NCBI GenBank assembly: GCA_002498385.1
Contig: DAHH01000016.1
Span: 1-44,264, forward strand
Direction: 5' to 3'
Origin: Methanobacterium sp. UBA410
GTDB lineage: Archaea; Methanobacteriota; Methanobacteria; Methanobacteriales; Methanobacteriaceae
DNA: 44,264 nucleotides
The notes beneath the pieces were generated by a model, which did no database searches, had not been told where the DNA came from, and saw only the letters and a list, made by a program, of their open reading frames with translations. The translations under genes and the position numbers were made by a program. This document shows positions 27,981 through 35,347 of the stretch, in pieces (positions within the stretch are counted from its first letter, which is position 1; every line of letters begins with the position of its first letter).

Positions 27981-28018
27981 TGTAAAACGAGGTAAATAGT
28001 TGTAAAACGAGGTAAATA
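27981..28018. repeat. 18-bp direct repeat forming two ribosome binding sites
   Basis: Two perfect copies of tgtaaaacgaggtaaata (20-bp period) lie directly before a start codon. Each holds the site gaggt; the second is 6 bases from the ATG at 28019. The duplicated site could raise local ribosome loading, or it may be a neutral tandem duplication. Confidence 0.8.
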
Positions 28019-28555
28019 ATGCTAAAAATTGAGGAAAAGCTTGATCTTTCAGGAGAAATTAAAAAAATAGATCTTCTTCTTGTTTTAAAAAAGGAAGTAT
28101 CAAATATCCATATAAAAGACATCATGCGGGCATGTGCTTTTTTAAGGGAAGATGCCAAGTACGTGCAGGCCAACTACAGGGAAGGGTTTGCAAAGGCCTA
28201 TGTGGAAGGATTTATTCTGCGCGTGAGAGATTTAAAAAACGATAAAACAAATTACGAAGGCTGTGTTGATATGGATGAGCTTAAGAAGGCTTTGAAACTT
28301 TTAAAGGATCAGAGGGCTCAGATTGAGCTTGAAGAAAACTACGATCCCTGCTTTTCTGATCTCTACGTTATAATGAGCCTTTACACCACATTCGTACTTG
28401 AAGAACCTGTCCACGTTGTGGGAACACCCTTCCCTGGGGGATTGGAGGTTAAACAGTTGGATGACACCTACTTGTGTCCTGTTAAGGACAAGCAGAAGGA
28501 CAATCCAAGGGCTGTTTGCGGTTTCTGCATTGCAGAACAGGATCCGAAAGTTTGA
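28019..28555 (+). CDS. DUF2115 (UPF0305) family protein, copy 1
   Basis: This is a methanogen-specific conserved protein of 178 residues with unknown function. It is helical over residues 1-130. The conserved end VHVVGTPFPGGLEV is followed by CPVKD, then C-x2-C (CGFCI) 13 residues after the first Cys, which looks like a metal or redox site. It is adjacent to a paralogue on the same strand (77-bp gap) and follows hel308, an order that I recall from Methanothermobacter. The association with hel308 might point to a nucleic-acid role, but this is only inferred from position. Confidence 0.85.
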   Translation: MLKIEEKLDLSGEIKKIDLLLVLKKEVSNIHIKDIMRACAFLREDAKYVQANYREGFAKAYVEGFILRVRDLKNDKTNYEGCVDMDELKKALKLLKDQRAQIELEENYDPCFSDLYVIMSLYTTFVLEEPVHVVGTPFPGGLEVKQLDDTYLCPVKDKQKDNPRAVCGFCIAEQDPKV

Positions 28556-28632
28556 AAACGTTGAGTATTGATACTTATGGATCCTGGTATGCTTGATACT
28601 ATGGATCATGGTATGGATCAAGAGGGGTCAAA

Positions 28633-29166
28633 ATGGCAGATAAAATTGAGGAACTTGATTTAAACCGGGAAATTGGGAAAAAAGAACTTTTGCATGTTCT
28701 GAAAAGGGAAGTGTCCAACATCCACGTTTCTGAGATCATGAAAGCTGACTCCTTTTTTAGGGCAGATGCAAAATACGTTCCTGCCAGATACAGGGAAGAA
28801 CTTCTTAAAACATCCAAAAAAGCATTTTTCAGCAGGATAAAAAACATAAAGGAAGATGAAAAGGATTACAGGGAAAGCGTGGACATCAAAAAGTTAGGTG
28901 AGTTTTTAAAAACCCTTAAAAAACAGAAAAAACATGCAGCAAGCTCTGCAGAACTCTGCTTTCTCAAAGTTGCAGGACTGATCTCAATCTACGCCACCTT
29001 TATACTGGAAGAACCCATTCATGCTGTTGGAACTCCTTTTCCAGGAAGATTGAAGGTCAGATACAGAAATGGGAAGTATCTGTGTCCTGTGAAGGATATG
29101 CAGATGGAGAATCCCAATGCGCTCTGCAGGTTCTGCATCTCAGTGCAGGACAGGGAAACACTGTAA
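28633..29166 (+). CDS. DUF2115 (UPF0305) family protein, copy 2
   Basis: This 177-residue paralogue of the preceding gene has the same layout: EVSNIHV and ADAKYVPARYREE in the N-terminal half, IHAVGTPFPGRL, then CPVKD and CRFCI with the same C-x13-C-x2-C spacing. It is more basic than copy 1 (many KK pairs in the middle). AGAGGGGTC precedes the ATG. The tandem pair must come from an old duplication, since identity is moderate while every conserved motif is kept. Confidence 0.85.
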   Translation: MADKIEELDLNREIGKKELLHVLKREVSNIHVSEIMKADSFFRADAKYVPARYREELLKTSKKAFFSRIKNIKEDEKDYRESVDIKKLGEFLKTLKKQKKHAASSAELCFLKVAGLISIYATFILEEPIHAVGTPFPGRLKVRYRNGKYLCPVKDMQMENPNALCRFCISVQDRETL

Positions 29167-29220
29167 ACATTTTACAATTATCTGTTTATTTTTGACCTTT
29201 CTATCTATTTTTGACCACAA

Positions 29221-29550
29221 CTATTTCTGCAGTGCTTCTAGTTCCCTTCCAATTTCTGGCAGCCGCAACTGTATAAAGTTCCAGAGCATGCTCCAGTCTG
29301 TAGAAGGGTTTTGATTGACCTGGTTCTCTGCAAAGTCCACAATTTCATTCCATTCAACCTCAGGATGACCTGCCTTAAAGTCTCCTGAAATAGATTTAAT
29401 GGATTCTCCTATGACTTCAAAACTTCTAAGCGATGTTTTCTGAAGCAGGGGATCCTCCATCAGGTTTTCAACTTCCAAACCTCTGAACTGTTCCTTTAAA
29501 AAGCTTATCTGGTCCAAAATATGTGTCAAGAACATTTCATCCCTATTCAC
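29221..29550 (-). CDS. HepT-like (DUF86) protein lacking the catalytic motif
   Basis: This is a helical protein of about 109 residues that resembles HepT/DUF86: HILDQISFLKEQFRGL, then a QKTSLRSFEVIGESIKSIS helix equal to the usual R-A-x-E-I-G-E-A segment. In the family the RX4-6HXY RNase motif follows, but here the place reads ENQVNQNPSTDWSMLWNF, without that Arg or His. No MNT-type nucleotidyltransferase antitoxin gene is adjacent. It may therefore be a neutralised toxin or a protein with a new role. I choose the GTG at 29550, as GGAGGTG lies 6 bases upstream; an earlier GTG at 29565 is possible. Confidence 0.65.
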   Translation of the reverse strand: MNRDEMFLTHILDQISFLKEQFRGLEVENLMEDPLLQKTSLRSFEVIGESIKSISGDFKAGHPEVEWNEIVDFAENQVNQNPSTDWSMLWNFIQLRLPEIGRELEALQK

Positions 29551-29757
29551 AAACAGCACCTCCACTCCCTAATCTTAAAAGGTGACTCCTTCTTTAGGAT
29601 AACGAAGTGTTTATGATCCTCAACCTTTAATTAAAAGGATCTTCTATCCTTTTTTTCTGTAACTTCACATATTAATTTATTGCTCCCCATGACATATAGA
29701 TTGTGTTCTGCCTGAAAACTGCAGTTAAGGAATGATCTCTGCCCCTGAGATCCAGGG

Positions 29758-30312
29758 CTATTTCCTGCTTATTCTGGAAGCCCGGGCGTTCAGAGAAACA
29801 AATTTATCAGCGGCAAGTATAAATTCCTCACTTATTCCTACGCCCGTAAAATAAGCTATTTCAACACGTTTCCCATGCTTTCGAACTTCCTGGATAGCTC
29901 TGAAGTAATCGTAGTCTCCTGAAACCAGAATTGCAGTATCGTAGCGGTTGTTTATCCCGAAGGCTATGAGATCTGTGGCCAGGGCAACATCCACACCCTT
30001 TTCAACCTGTTCGGTTGTTGGGTTTTCCATTCCACAGTACTCACACTTCACAGTGACGTGGTGGGTTTTAAGTGGAACTGCAGAAACCTTGAATCCGTTG
30101 TAGGAGAGCATGTCCAGAAATTTCTTTTGGGCTGAAAACTTATCAGAGTCATTTGAGGGAATGGCTCCATAGTAATATGTACCAGCAAGCCTCCTGCCCG
30201 CTGTCAGTTCATCCCTGAGCTTTAAAAGGTCAACTTTGTAGCCCTTCTGGAAATTGTTACAACCATGAAAGAGGTTTGCACCGTCTATGAATATCATCAC
30301 GCGTTCATGCAT
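29758..30312 (-). CDS. NYN-domain (LabA/DUF88) putative ribonuclease
   Basis: This 184-residue protein with a PIN-like fold should cleave RNA with bound metal. The acidic residues lie in FIDGANLF (N-terminus), KGVDVALATDL and LVSGDYDYFRAI, in the order found in LabA-like NYN proteins. A CEYCGMENP insertion around residue 80 may bind zinc. The ATG start has agggac upstream at moderate distance. It lies on the same strand as the HepT-like gene, with a 190-bp gap. The substrate is unknown. Confidence 0.82.
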   Translation of the reverse strand: MHERVMIFIDGANLFHGCNNFQKGYKVDLLKLRDELTAGRRLAGTYYYGAIPSNDSDKFSAQKKFLDMLSYNGFKVSAVPLKTHHVTVKCEYCGMENPTTEQVEKGVDVALATDLIAFGINNRYDTAILVSGDYDYFRAIQEVRKHGKRVEIAYFTGVGISEEFILAADKFVSLNARASRISRK

Positions 30313-30429
30313 TGGGGGTCCCTATCTTTAGTTAAATCTTGATCATGTTTTAATAAGTTAATAAATTAAATTTTAATTAATTTAAAGGCTGTGAATTTCG
30401 TTTTATACAGGTTAAAGTCTCTTAAAATT

Positions 30430-30810
30430 TTAATCCAGTGTTTCAATTATCCTGCTGACCCTTCTTTCAATTTCCTCAAAATCATCTGATAGTGGGATTT
30501 CAACGAAAACCCTTTCATCTTCAGTTTTTGGAAGGTCGGATCGCTCAAGATCATTCAGTTTGGCAACTATATTATCAAGGTTAACCTCTTCATTTGAGGC
30601 CTTCAGTTCTTCTGCAATTTTCCCGGATACCATGTTCAGGTAGTCATCAAAGGATTTGTAGTACCTTGAATCTTTGTCCACGTAATCAACAAAAAAACGC
30701 CTGCTGTTTGTTGAAAGTCTCACATCGTATATTGTCTGGTCCTTGATCTTCTCTGCCACCTCTTTTAAAGTCTTTTCTGCCTCTTCCTTTTCTTTTTGTT
30801 GATCCACCAT
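30430..30810 (-). CDS. Conserved hypothetical acidic/helical protein
   Basis: This is a cytoplasmic protein of 126 residues, rich in Glu, Lys and Asp. It begins with a charged helix (KEKEEAEKTLKEVAEKIKDQ), followed by a short beta segment (IYDVRLSTNSRRFFVDYVD) and more helices. No membrane segment and no cysteine is present. I do not recognise a family. ggag lies 9-10 bases before the ATG. It is upstream of the NYN gene on the same strand (117-bp gap) and divergent from the PLD-like gene. Confidence 0.6.
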   Translation of the reverse strand: MVDQQKEKEEAEKTLKEVAEKIKDQTIYDVRLSTNSRRFFVDYVDKDSRYYKSFDDYLNMVSGKIAEELKASNEEVNLDNIVAKLNDLERSDLPKTEDERVFVEIPLSDDFEEIERRVSRIIETLD

Positions 30811-30882
30811 TTCTTTCCAGCTCCTATTTTTTTTAGTAGAAACTTGTTGCTTTCAGTTAATATAAATTTTGAAATAACAAGT

Positions 30883-30911
30883 TTTCTGGTCCAGTTCAAT
30901 TTCTGGTCCAG
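30883..30911. repeat. 12-bp direct repeat
   Basis: Two perfect copies of tttctggtccag with a 17-bp period lie in the divergent promoter region between the acidic protein and the PLD-like gene. Confidence 0.7.
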
Positions 30912-31039
30912 CATCGATAATCTGCTGAGTAACCAATTTACAGGTTATTTCAGTCCCAGATCCTGATTATTAAGGGATGATCAAGTTTATATTAATGCTT
31001 TCGATATACTTATTTATTTCATTTAAGTCTGGTGGTAAC

Positions 31040-32146
31040 GTGCAATGCAGTGACGCTGTTCTTATTCAAAATCCATGGGAAAACAGTTTAATGGAACTTT
31101 TAAGAAATGCCAACCAAGAAATTATCTTGGTAAATCCATTTATTGACGTGGAGGTGGCCCAGAAGATCTGTGACAACATCAATGGAGCAAAGTTAAAGGT
31201 ACTCTTAAGGGGCAGTAACTTCAACAACATGAAGGGAGCATTTGTTTTAGAATTGTTAAAAAGTCATGGTACTGAAATAAGGTCAGTTAACAATTTAGAT
31301 GCAAAGATACTGATCTTCGATTCATGTAAAGTTGTATTCACCTCTTCAAGTCTCACAGAGACAAGTTTGAACTTAAATCTAGAATCTGGTATCCTGTTTG
31401 AAGATGAAAAGTTTGTTGCAGGGTATGTACTGCCTGCAGTCAGCAGCTACTGGGAGAATGCTGAAATCGTGGACACCAACACCATAGAGGAGATAAACAG
31501 GAGTTTGAAGCTTTCAATACATGAAAAATACAGGGAAATAGCAGGTAAACTCATGGTGGATAACGGTTTAACAAGGGAGGAAATCTTGAGAATTGTACGG
31601 GAATACTTCCCCAGAAAAGAAAACATCTTCCCCATATTCAGCGGAGGATTGAGCTACGCCTTCAGGTCAGATGAACCCTTCATAAACACAGGGGTGTACC
31701 TTAAAAATGTTTCCAAGGTCTACCCCAACTTCACCAGGTCCATCTTTTACAGGACCAGCGCAAGCATGTTCAAAAACATAATCATGGAAAAGAAGGAGCA
31801 CAAGGTGAAGATCCATAACATAGAAGAGTACCACAAGGTTCAAAGGGAATTCACTGAGAATTTCCACATAAAACCACCTAAATCAACCAACATCTTTAAC
31901 TCAATACTGGAAGATGGCTACTCCATCCAGAAGATAATGGAGTACCCTGAGTATTACAGAAGGGTCAAAAGTATATTTCCAGTCTTTAAAAATGAGCTTC
32001 AGAGGGTTATTTTAAGAAACTATCAGGCAGAAATCGAGAGACTTGAAGGGAAGGTACAGCCAGAAGTTAAGGAAGAAGTGGTAAAGGAAATTAAAAAAGA
32101 CATAAGCAGGATCAAGGTGAAAATGGATATTATTAAGGATTCTTAA
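31040..32146 (+). CDS. PLD-like protein with altered HKD motif
   Basis: This protein of about 368 residues has an N-terminal PLD-like domain and a long helical C-terminal half. The motif region NNLDAKILIFD lines up with NNLHAKMIIVD of the PLD gene at 16107-17048, so the catalytic His is replaced by Asp; TSSSLTETSL corresponds to GSSNLTGTGL. It should be inactive as a phosphodiesterase. The C-terminus ends in a charged helix (EVKEEVVKEIKKDISRIKVK). I prefer the GTG at 31040 because GGTGG lies upstream and the preceding codons look like a promoter (ttatatta). An ATG at 30977 would add 21 hydrophobic residues resembling a signal. Confidence 0.65.
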   Translation: MQCSDAVLIQNPWENSLMELLRNANQEIILVNPFIDVEVAQKICDNINGAKLKVLLRGSNFNNMKGAFVLELLKSHGTEIRSVNNLDAKILIFDSCKVVFTSSSLTETSLNLNLESGILFEDEKFVAGYVLPAVSSYWENAEIVDTNTIEEINRSLKLSIHEKYREIAGKLMVDNGLTREEILRIVREYFPRKENIFPIFSGGLSYAFRSDEPFINTGVYLKNVSKVYPNFTRSIFYRTSASMFKNIIMEKKEHKVKIHNIEEYHKVQREFTENFHIKPPKSTNIFNSILEDGYSIQKIMEYPEYYRRVKSIFPVFKNELQRVILRNYQAEIERLEGKVQPEVKEEVVKEIKKDISRIKVKMDIIKDS

Positions 32147-32392
32147 ATCCTTTGATTCTTAGATGTTTAAATCCTTGAGGCCATGAAATATTCTTTTCTT
32201 ACATTCTTTTTAAAGCGTTTCTTCATGATTTGTGATTATTGGACCCTTGAGCTGCGTTTCTGTGAGTTTTGGTCATTGCGAATATTAAGATTACAATTTT
32301 TGTTTAATAATAAAACATATTAACTCAAAAAAACAATAAAAATAAACTGTTTTTTATAGAATAAATAATTAATCTATTTCGTGATGATACAC

Positions 32393-32572
32393 ATGAACAG
32401 TAAAGAAAAGGTAATTAAAGCTTTCAAAGAGTCTGAAGAACCTTTAAATGCCACCAAAGTCAGCCAGATCTCGGGTGTGGATAAAAAGGAAGTATCTAAG
32501 ATCATGAATGAACTTAAAAGGGATGAAACTATTTACTCCCCGAAAAGGTGCTACTGGGCCTTAAAAAAATAA
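32393..32572 (+). CDS. Small winged-helix DNA-binding protein
   Basis: This 59-residue protein consists of a single winged-helix domain: helix 1 (SKEKVIKAFKES), helix 2 (NATKVSQISG), recognition helix (DKKEVSKIMNELKRD) and a wing (ETIYSPKRCYWALK). It probably regulates transcription. I chose the ATG at 32393 because GTGAT lies 7 bases before it; GTG at 32381 is in frame. It is monocistronic, with an AT-rich 230-bp leader. Confidence 0.7.
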   Translation: MNSKEKVIKAFKESEEPLNATKVSQISGVDKKEVSKIMNELKRDETIYSPKRCYWALKK

Positions 32573-32648
32573 ATAATCACCTTTTTTTCATTTTTCAAAG
32601 GTTTAAACGTTGAATTTGAATACAATCATTAACTCCAAATACACATAT

Positions 32649-32975
32649 CTAACTCAATCCCCAGCCGATGCAACCAAGGATTACAACAACCACACCTAGA
32701 GTAATGACCATTGTTCCGGGGAGAAAGACTGAAAATTGTAAAGAAAGACCTATAAGAGCTATTAAAATTCCTAATCCAATTATATTGCTGTAATGTTCTT
32801 TTCTCTGTTCTGTTTTACCATTTCCACGTTTTCTTGAATTTCCGTGGTAGCAGTCCTCCAGATCTTCAAAGTAGGTCATGGGAGAGCCGCACTTCCCACA
32901 CTTTTTAAGTTCCTTAGCTTGCTCTTCTGTGACCTCATAGTAAATATTACAGTTGTAACATACAAGATAACCCAT
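32649..32975 (-). CDS. Zinc-ribbon membrane protein
   Basis: This is a 108-residue protein with an N-terminal zinc ribbon (C6-x2-C9 and C26-x2-C29), a short charged linker, and two closely spaced hydrophobic helices (about 65-84 and 87-106). It ends with a membrane hairpin. GGTG precedes the ATG and a TATA-like element is near 33045-33058. No specific family is recognised. Confidence 0.7.
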   Translation of the reverse strand: MGYLVCYNCNIYYEVTEEQAKELKKCGKCGSPMTYFEDLEDCYHGNSRKRGNGKTEQRKEHYSNIIGLGILIALIGLSLQFSVFLPGTMVITLGVVVVILGCIGWGLS

Positions 32976-33319
32976 TTTAACACCTGATACTCTATCATGT
33001 GGAATATACGTTTAACATTTGTCATTTGACTATTATGAAAAACTTTATATATTAAATCTTAACACCAAAACCAATTCCACTACATTTAAGCACGGATTAC
33101 CTGGTATTTTCTCTTTAGAAATAAAATCTCCTCATGAATAAAAGAAAGGTATAATTATTTGGATGTGTAGAACAATTCCACTGATCTGTAGGTGCACATG
33201 CTTTACATAAGGCATTAAAACTAGTGAGGACAGTATTGGATTTAAAGTGGCTATGGTTAAAGTAGAAATATCAATTATAAGCTTTCCAATGATGGTTATG
33301 ACCAGAGTTATAACTTCAA
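32976..33319. other. Intergenic region, no gene seen
   Basis: The first 80 bases hold a probable minus-strand promoter for the zinc-ribbon gene (tttaatatataaag on the minus strand near 33045-33058). The rest shows no frame with a ribosome binding site. Confidence 0.4.
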
Positions 33320-33541
33320 TTATCCATGATTCTTATTCCTTACTTTAAAACCTTCTTCACATTTCTTAGAAGATGAAAAATATATAAACGAACTTCCAAA
33401 CAAAATAAAAAAAACGCCTTCCAAAAAAAAACCTTCCCCCAAAAGCATTAAAAAGCTAATGAAGATCAAAACAGGCCTAACATCACAAATAAACATCAAA
33501 AAAAGAAATTCAAAACCAGAAAAAAACTCTTTAATAACCAC
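33320..33541 (-). CDS. Possible small membrane protein
   Basis: A frame of 73 codons beginning with GTG encodes two hydrophobic helices (about 9-34 and 37-56) and a basic tail (KKCEEGFKVRNKNHG). Sequence composition fits a small membrane protein, but the ribosome binding site is weak and I recognise no family. It may be non-coding. Confidence 0.35.
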   Translation of the reverse strand: MVIKEFFSGFEFLFLMFICDVRPVLIFISFLMLLGEGFFLEGVFFILFGSSFIYFSSSKKCEEGFKVRNKNHG

Positions 33542-33882
33542 CCCAACTTTCTGACAAAGCCAATAAAAGCCTCAACACTTAGAATGTTTGCCTACTACTG
33601 CTGAATAGTGGGTGCACTGGCCCTGATCTTGACTTAGCTGTATTAATCTAAATTCGTGTACTAATTTAATTCTTATTTTATCCTTTTTTCAGACTTTGAT
33701 CTAAAGCCTTAATTTAATAAACATTACATTTATTTAATAATTATGTATAACTAAATAATAGGAACTCCCATCTTATATTAACTTCAATTCATGTTCTTGT
33801 AATACAACATCATTTTTATGGTAAAATTTATACCATTGTGTGAACAATATAGCATAAGAGCGAAGTATAATAGGAGCTGAGA
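33542..33882. other. Intergenic region with a possible hairpin
   Basis: Around 33590-33611 cctacta and tagtggg can form a 7-bp stem (one G-U pair) with an 8-base loop. No other structure or gene is apparent. The end holds the possible promoter of the small frame that follows. Confidence 0.35.
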
Positions 33883-33999
33883 TTGTATCTGGCTCTCATT
33901 ATTTTTGAAGTTCTTTTAAAATTATTTACAAAAATGGGGATGATATCATTAGTGATATCGAGAATTTTTTACAGGCCACTGGAAATATGGAAGAAGTAG
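33883..33999 (+). CDS. Candidate 38-residue hydrophobic small protein
   Basis: A TTG codon with AGGAGCTGA about 3-8 bases upstream opens a frame of 38 codons encoding a hydrophobic peptide (MYLALIIFEVLLKLF, then MGMISLVISRIF, ending EIWKK). Its TAG lies inside the coiled-coil gene and the two overlap by 13 bases, which would permit translational coupling. This rests only on the ribosome binding site and the hydrophobic composition. Confidence 0.35.
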   Translation: MYLALIIFEVLLKLFTKMGMISLVISRIFYRPLEIWKK

Positions 34000-34448
34000 A
34001 AGTTTTTAATAAAAAAATGGAAAAATATGAGAATGAAGTGAGTGATTTAAAAGGTAAAATAAATGCCTCAAAAAGGTGCATGGCAAGTACCAAAAGGGAG
34101 ATCGAAGAGCTCAAAAAAAAGGAAAAAACTCCTGATACTGAAGCTAAAATAAAAGAGTGCAATGAAAGGCTCGTTGATGTTAACGATCTCATGTACTCTA
34201 TGAAGGATCAGATATCTGAAAGAGAAAAATATATTGATGACTTGAAGAAAAAACGAGACGAACTGGTTAAAAAGAGTTTGTTAAACCTTCACTCAAAAAT
34301 AAAGAAGGACTACAAAAAAGTTGTCGATGAACATGCCAAATATTTAGACCTCTCCAACAAAACAAAGCAAAGAGAATATACCCTTGAAAGGAAAATGTTA
34401 AGCCTGAAAATGATTGTTTACAAAAAGTACAACCTTAGATTGATCTAA
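33987..34448 (+). CDS. Coiled-coil protein, unknown function
   Basis: This 153-residue protein is almost entirely charged coiled coil (Lys/Glu-rich heptads from residues 3 to 130) with a short basic end. No enzyme motif is present. The start is unclear: the ATG at 33987 lacks a ribosome binding site, and the same frame stays open and protein-like back to 33909 (SDIENFLQATGN precedes the ATG) without ATG, GTG or TTG. Either translation is coupled to the small overlapping frame, a rare start is used, or a base is missing in the run of Gs at 33936-33939, which would place an ATG at 33934 in frame. Confidence 0.6.
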   Translation: MEEVEVFNKKMEKYENEVSDLKGKINASKRCMASTKREIEELKKKEKTPDTEAKIKECNERLVDVNDLMYSMKDQISEREKYIDDLKKKRDELVKKSLLNLHSKIKKDYKKVVDEHAKYLDLSNKTKQREYTLERKMLSLKMIVYKKYNLRLI

Positions 34449-34500
34449 GTTTCCTTAGATTAATTTTTAGTTAAAAAAGTTTGGTTAAAAAAGGCAGCTC

Positions 34501-34818
34501 TTAACCGCCTCCACCACACATTTCTGAGCTTATATCCACATCTTCGCCTATTTTATTTTCCTTAACCCGCTTGATCTTCTTGAGTGTTTTCTCCTTTTCA
34601 TCAGCTTTTGAAGGTTCTTCTTTGAACTTCTTGTACTTTGCCTCATCCACCACTTCGAGGTACCGGCTTTTGTACCACATTTCTGTTGCATCCAGCTTTG
34701 CCCATGTTCCAGTATCATCAGATTTAATGTCAAGAACTTTACCGCTGCTTCCTGTGCCTGTGTATCTCACGTTGTCTCCCTTTAAGATTGTTTTACCACG
34801 TGCATCTAAAATTTCCAT
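34501..34818 (-). CDS. DUF2098 family protein
   Basis: This is an archaeal conserved protein of about 105 residues with unknown function. The N-terminal beta domain (VRYTGTGSSGKVLDIKSDD, then WAKLDATEMWYKSRYLEV) matches DUF2098. A charged helical tail follows and ends in CGGGG. I place the start at the second ATG (MEILDARG) because GGAGAGG lies 6 bases upstream of it and inside the longer frame. It precedes no close neighbour on its strand; the PRC-barrel gene is 90 bp upstream. Confidence 0.8.
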   Translation of the reverse strand: MEILDARGKTILKGDNVRYTGTGSSGKVLDIKSDDTGTWAKLDATEMWYKSRYLEVVDEAKYKKFKEEPSKADEKEKTLKKIKRVKENKIGEDVDISSEMCGGGG

Positions 34819-34906
34819 CTGAAACCTCTCCATTTATCCGTAACTATCCCCTATTTATCAGTAAACTGTAAGTTTTAATCAGATTTTTCAAGTTTAACCC
34901 TGGATT

Positions 34907-35161
34907 TTAAACTGTTTCACTGCCCTCTCCAACCACTTCTACCTGGGACTTTTCAATGTTTAAAATAATGTAGTCCCCCAAACTTTCTATTTCCTCTGTT
35001 TTTATTATGAAATGCTCTTTTCTAAGTCCTAATTCCCCTTTTGATACAATGATGCTGTTTATTAATCCCTTTTCTGGTTCTACAAACATGTCCACCACTT
35101 TACCAACTTTCAATGCATTTTTGTCCAAAACTCCCGTGCCTAGAAAATTGCTGGCCTTCAT
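34907..35161 (-). CDS. PRC-barrel domain protein
   Basis: This small beta-barrel protein has 84 residues, just one PRC barrel: LDKNALKVGKVVDMFVEPEKGLINSIIV is the typical pattern (split here at VGKVVDM). PRC-barrel proteins in archaea have been linked to RNA processing and cell division (CdpB family). GGTGG precedes the ATG at 4 bases. It is divergent from the site-2 protease gene. Confidence 0.85.
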   Translation of the reverse strand: MKASNFLGTGVLDKNALKVGKVVDMFVEPEKGLINSIIVSKGELGLRKEHFIIKTEEIESLGDYIILNIEKSQVEVVGEGSETV

Positions 35162-35347
35162 GAAACCACCTATTTTTTGTCTGTTTTTAGATCTATATAT
35201 TTCTTGTTAATTATGGGGCTTCCCCCTCCAATTAAACCTTTTACAGGGTTTTTATCTTCCTTTAAACCTGAAAACCTTCAGATTATGTGTATCTTCAGAG
35301 AAATAGTATTTTATGTCCTGAAACCAATATTAATAATGGGTGAAACC

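Noticed and set aside
33590..33611. Hairpin considered as part of a small RNA
   Set aside because: The stem is only 7 bp with a G-U pair, and I see no promoter or terminator in support.
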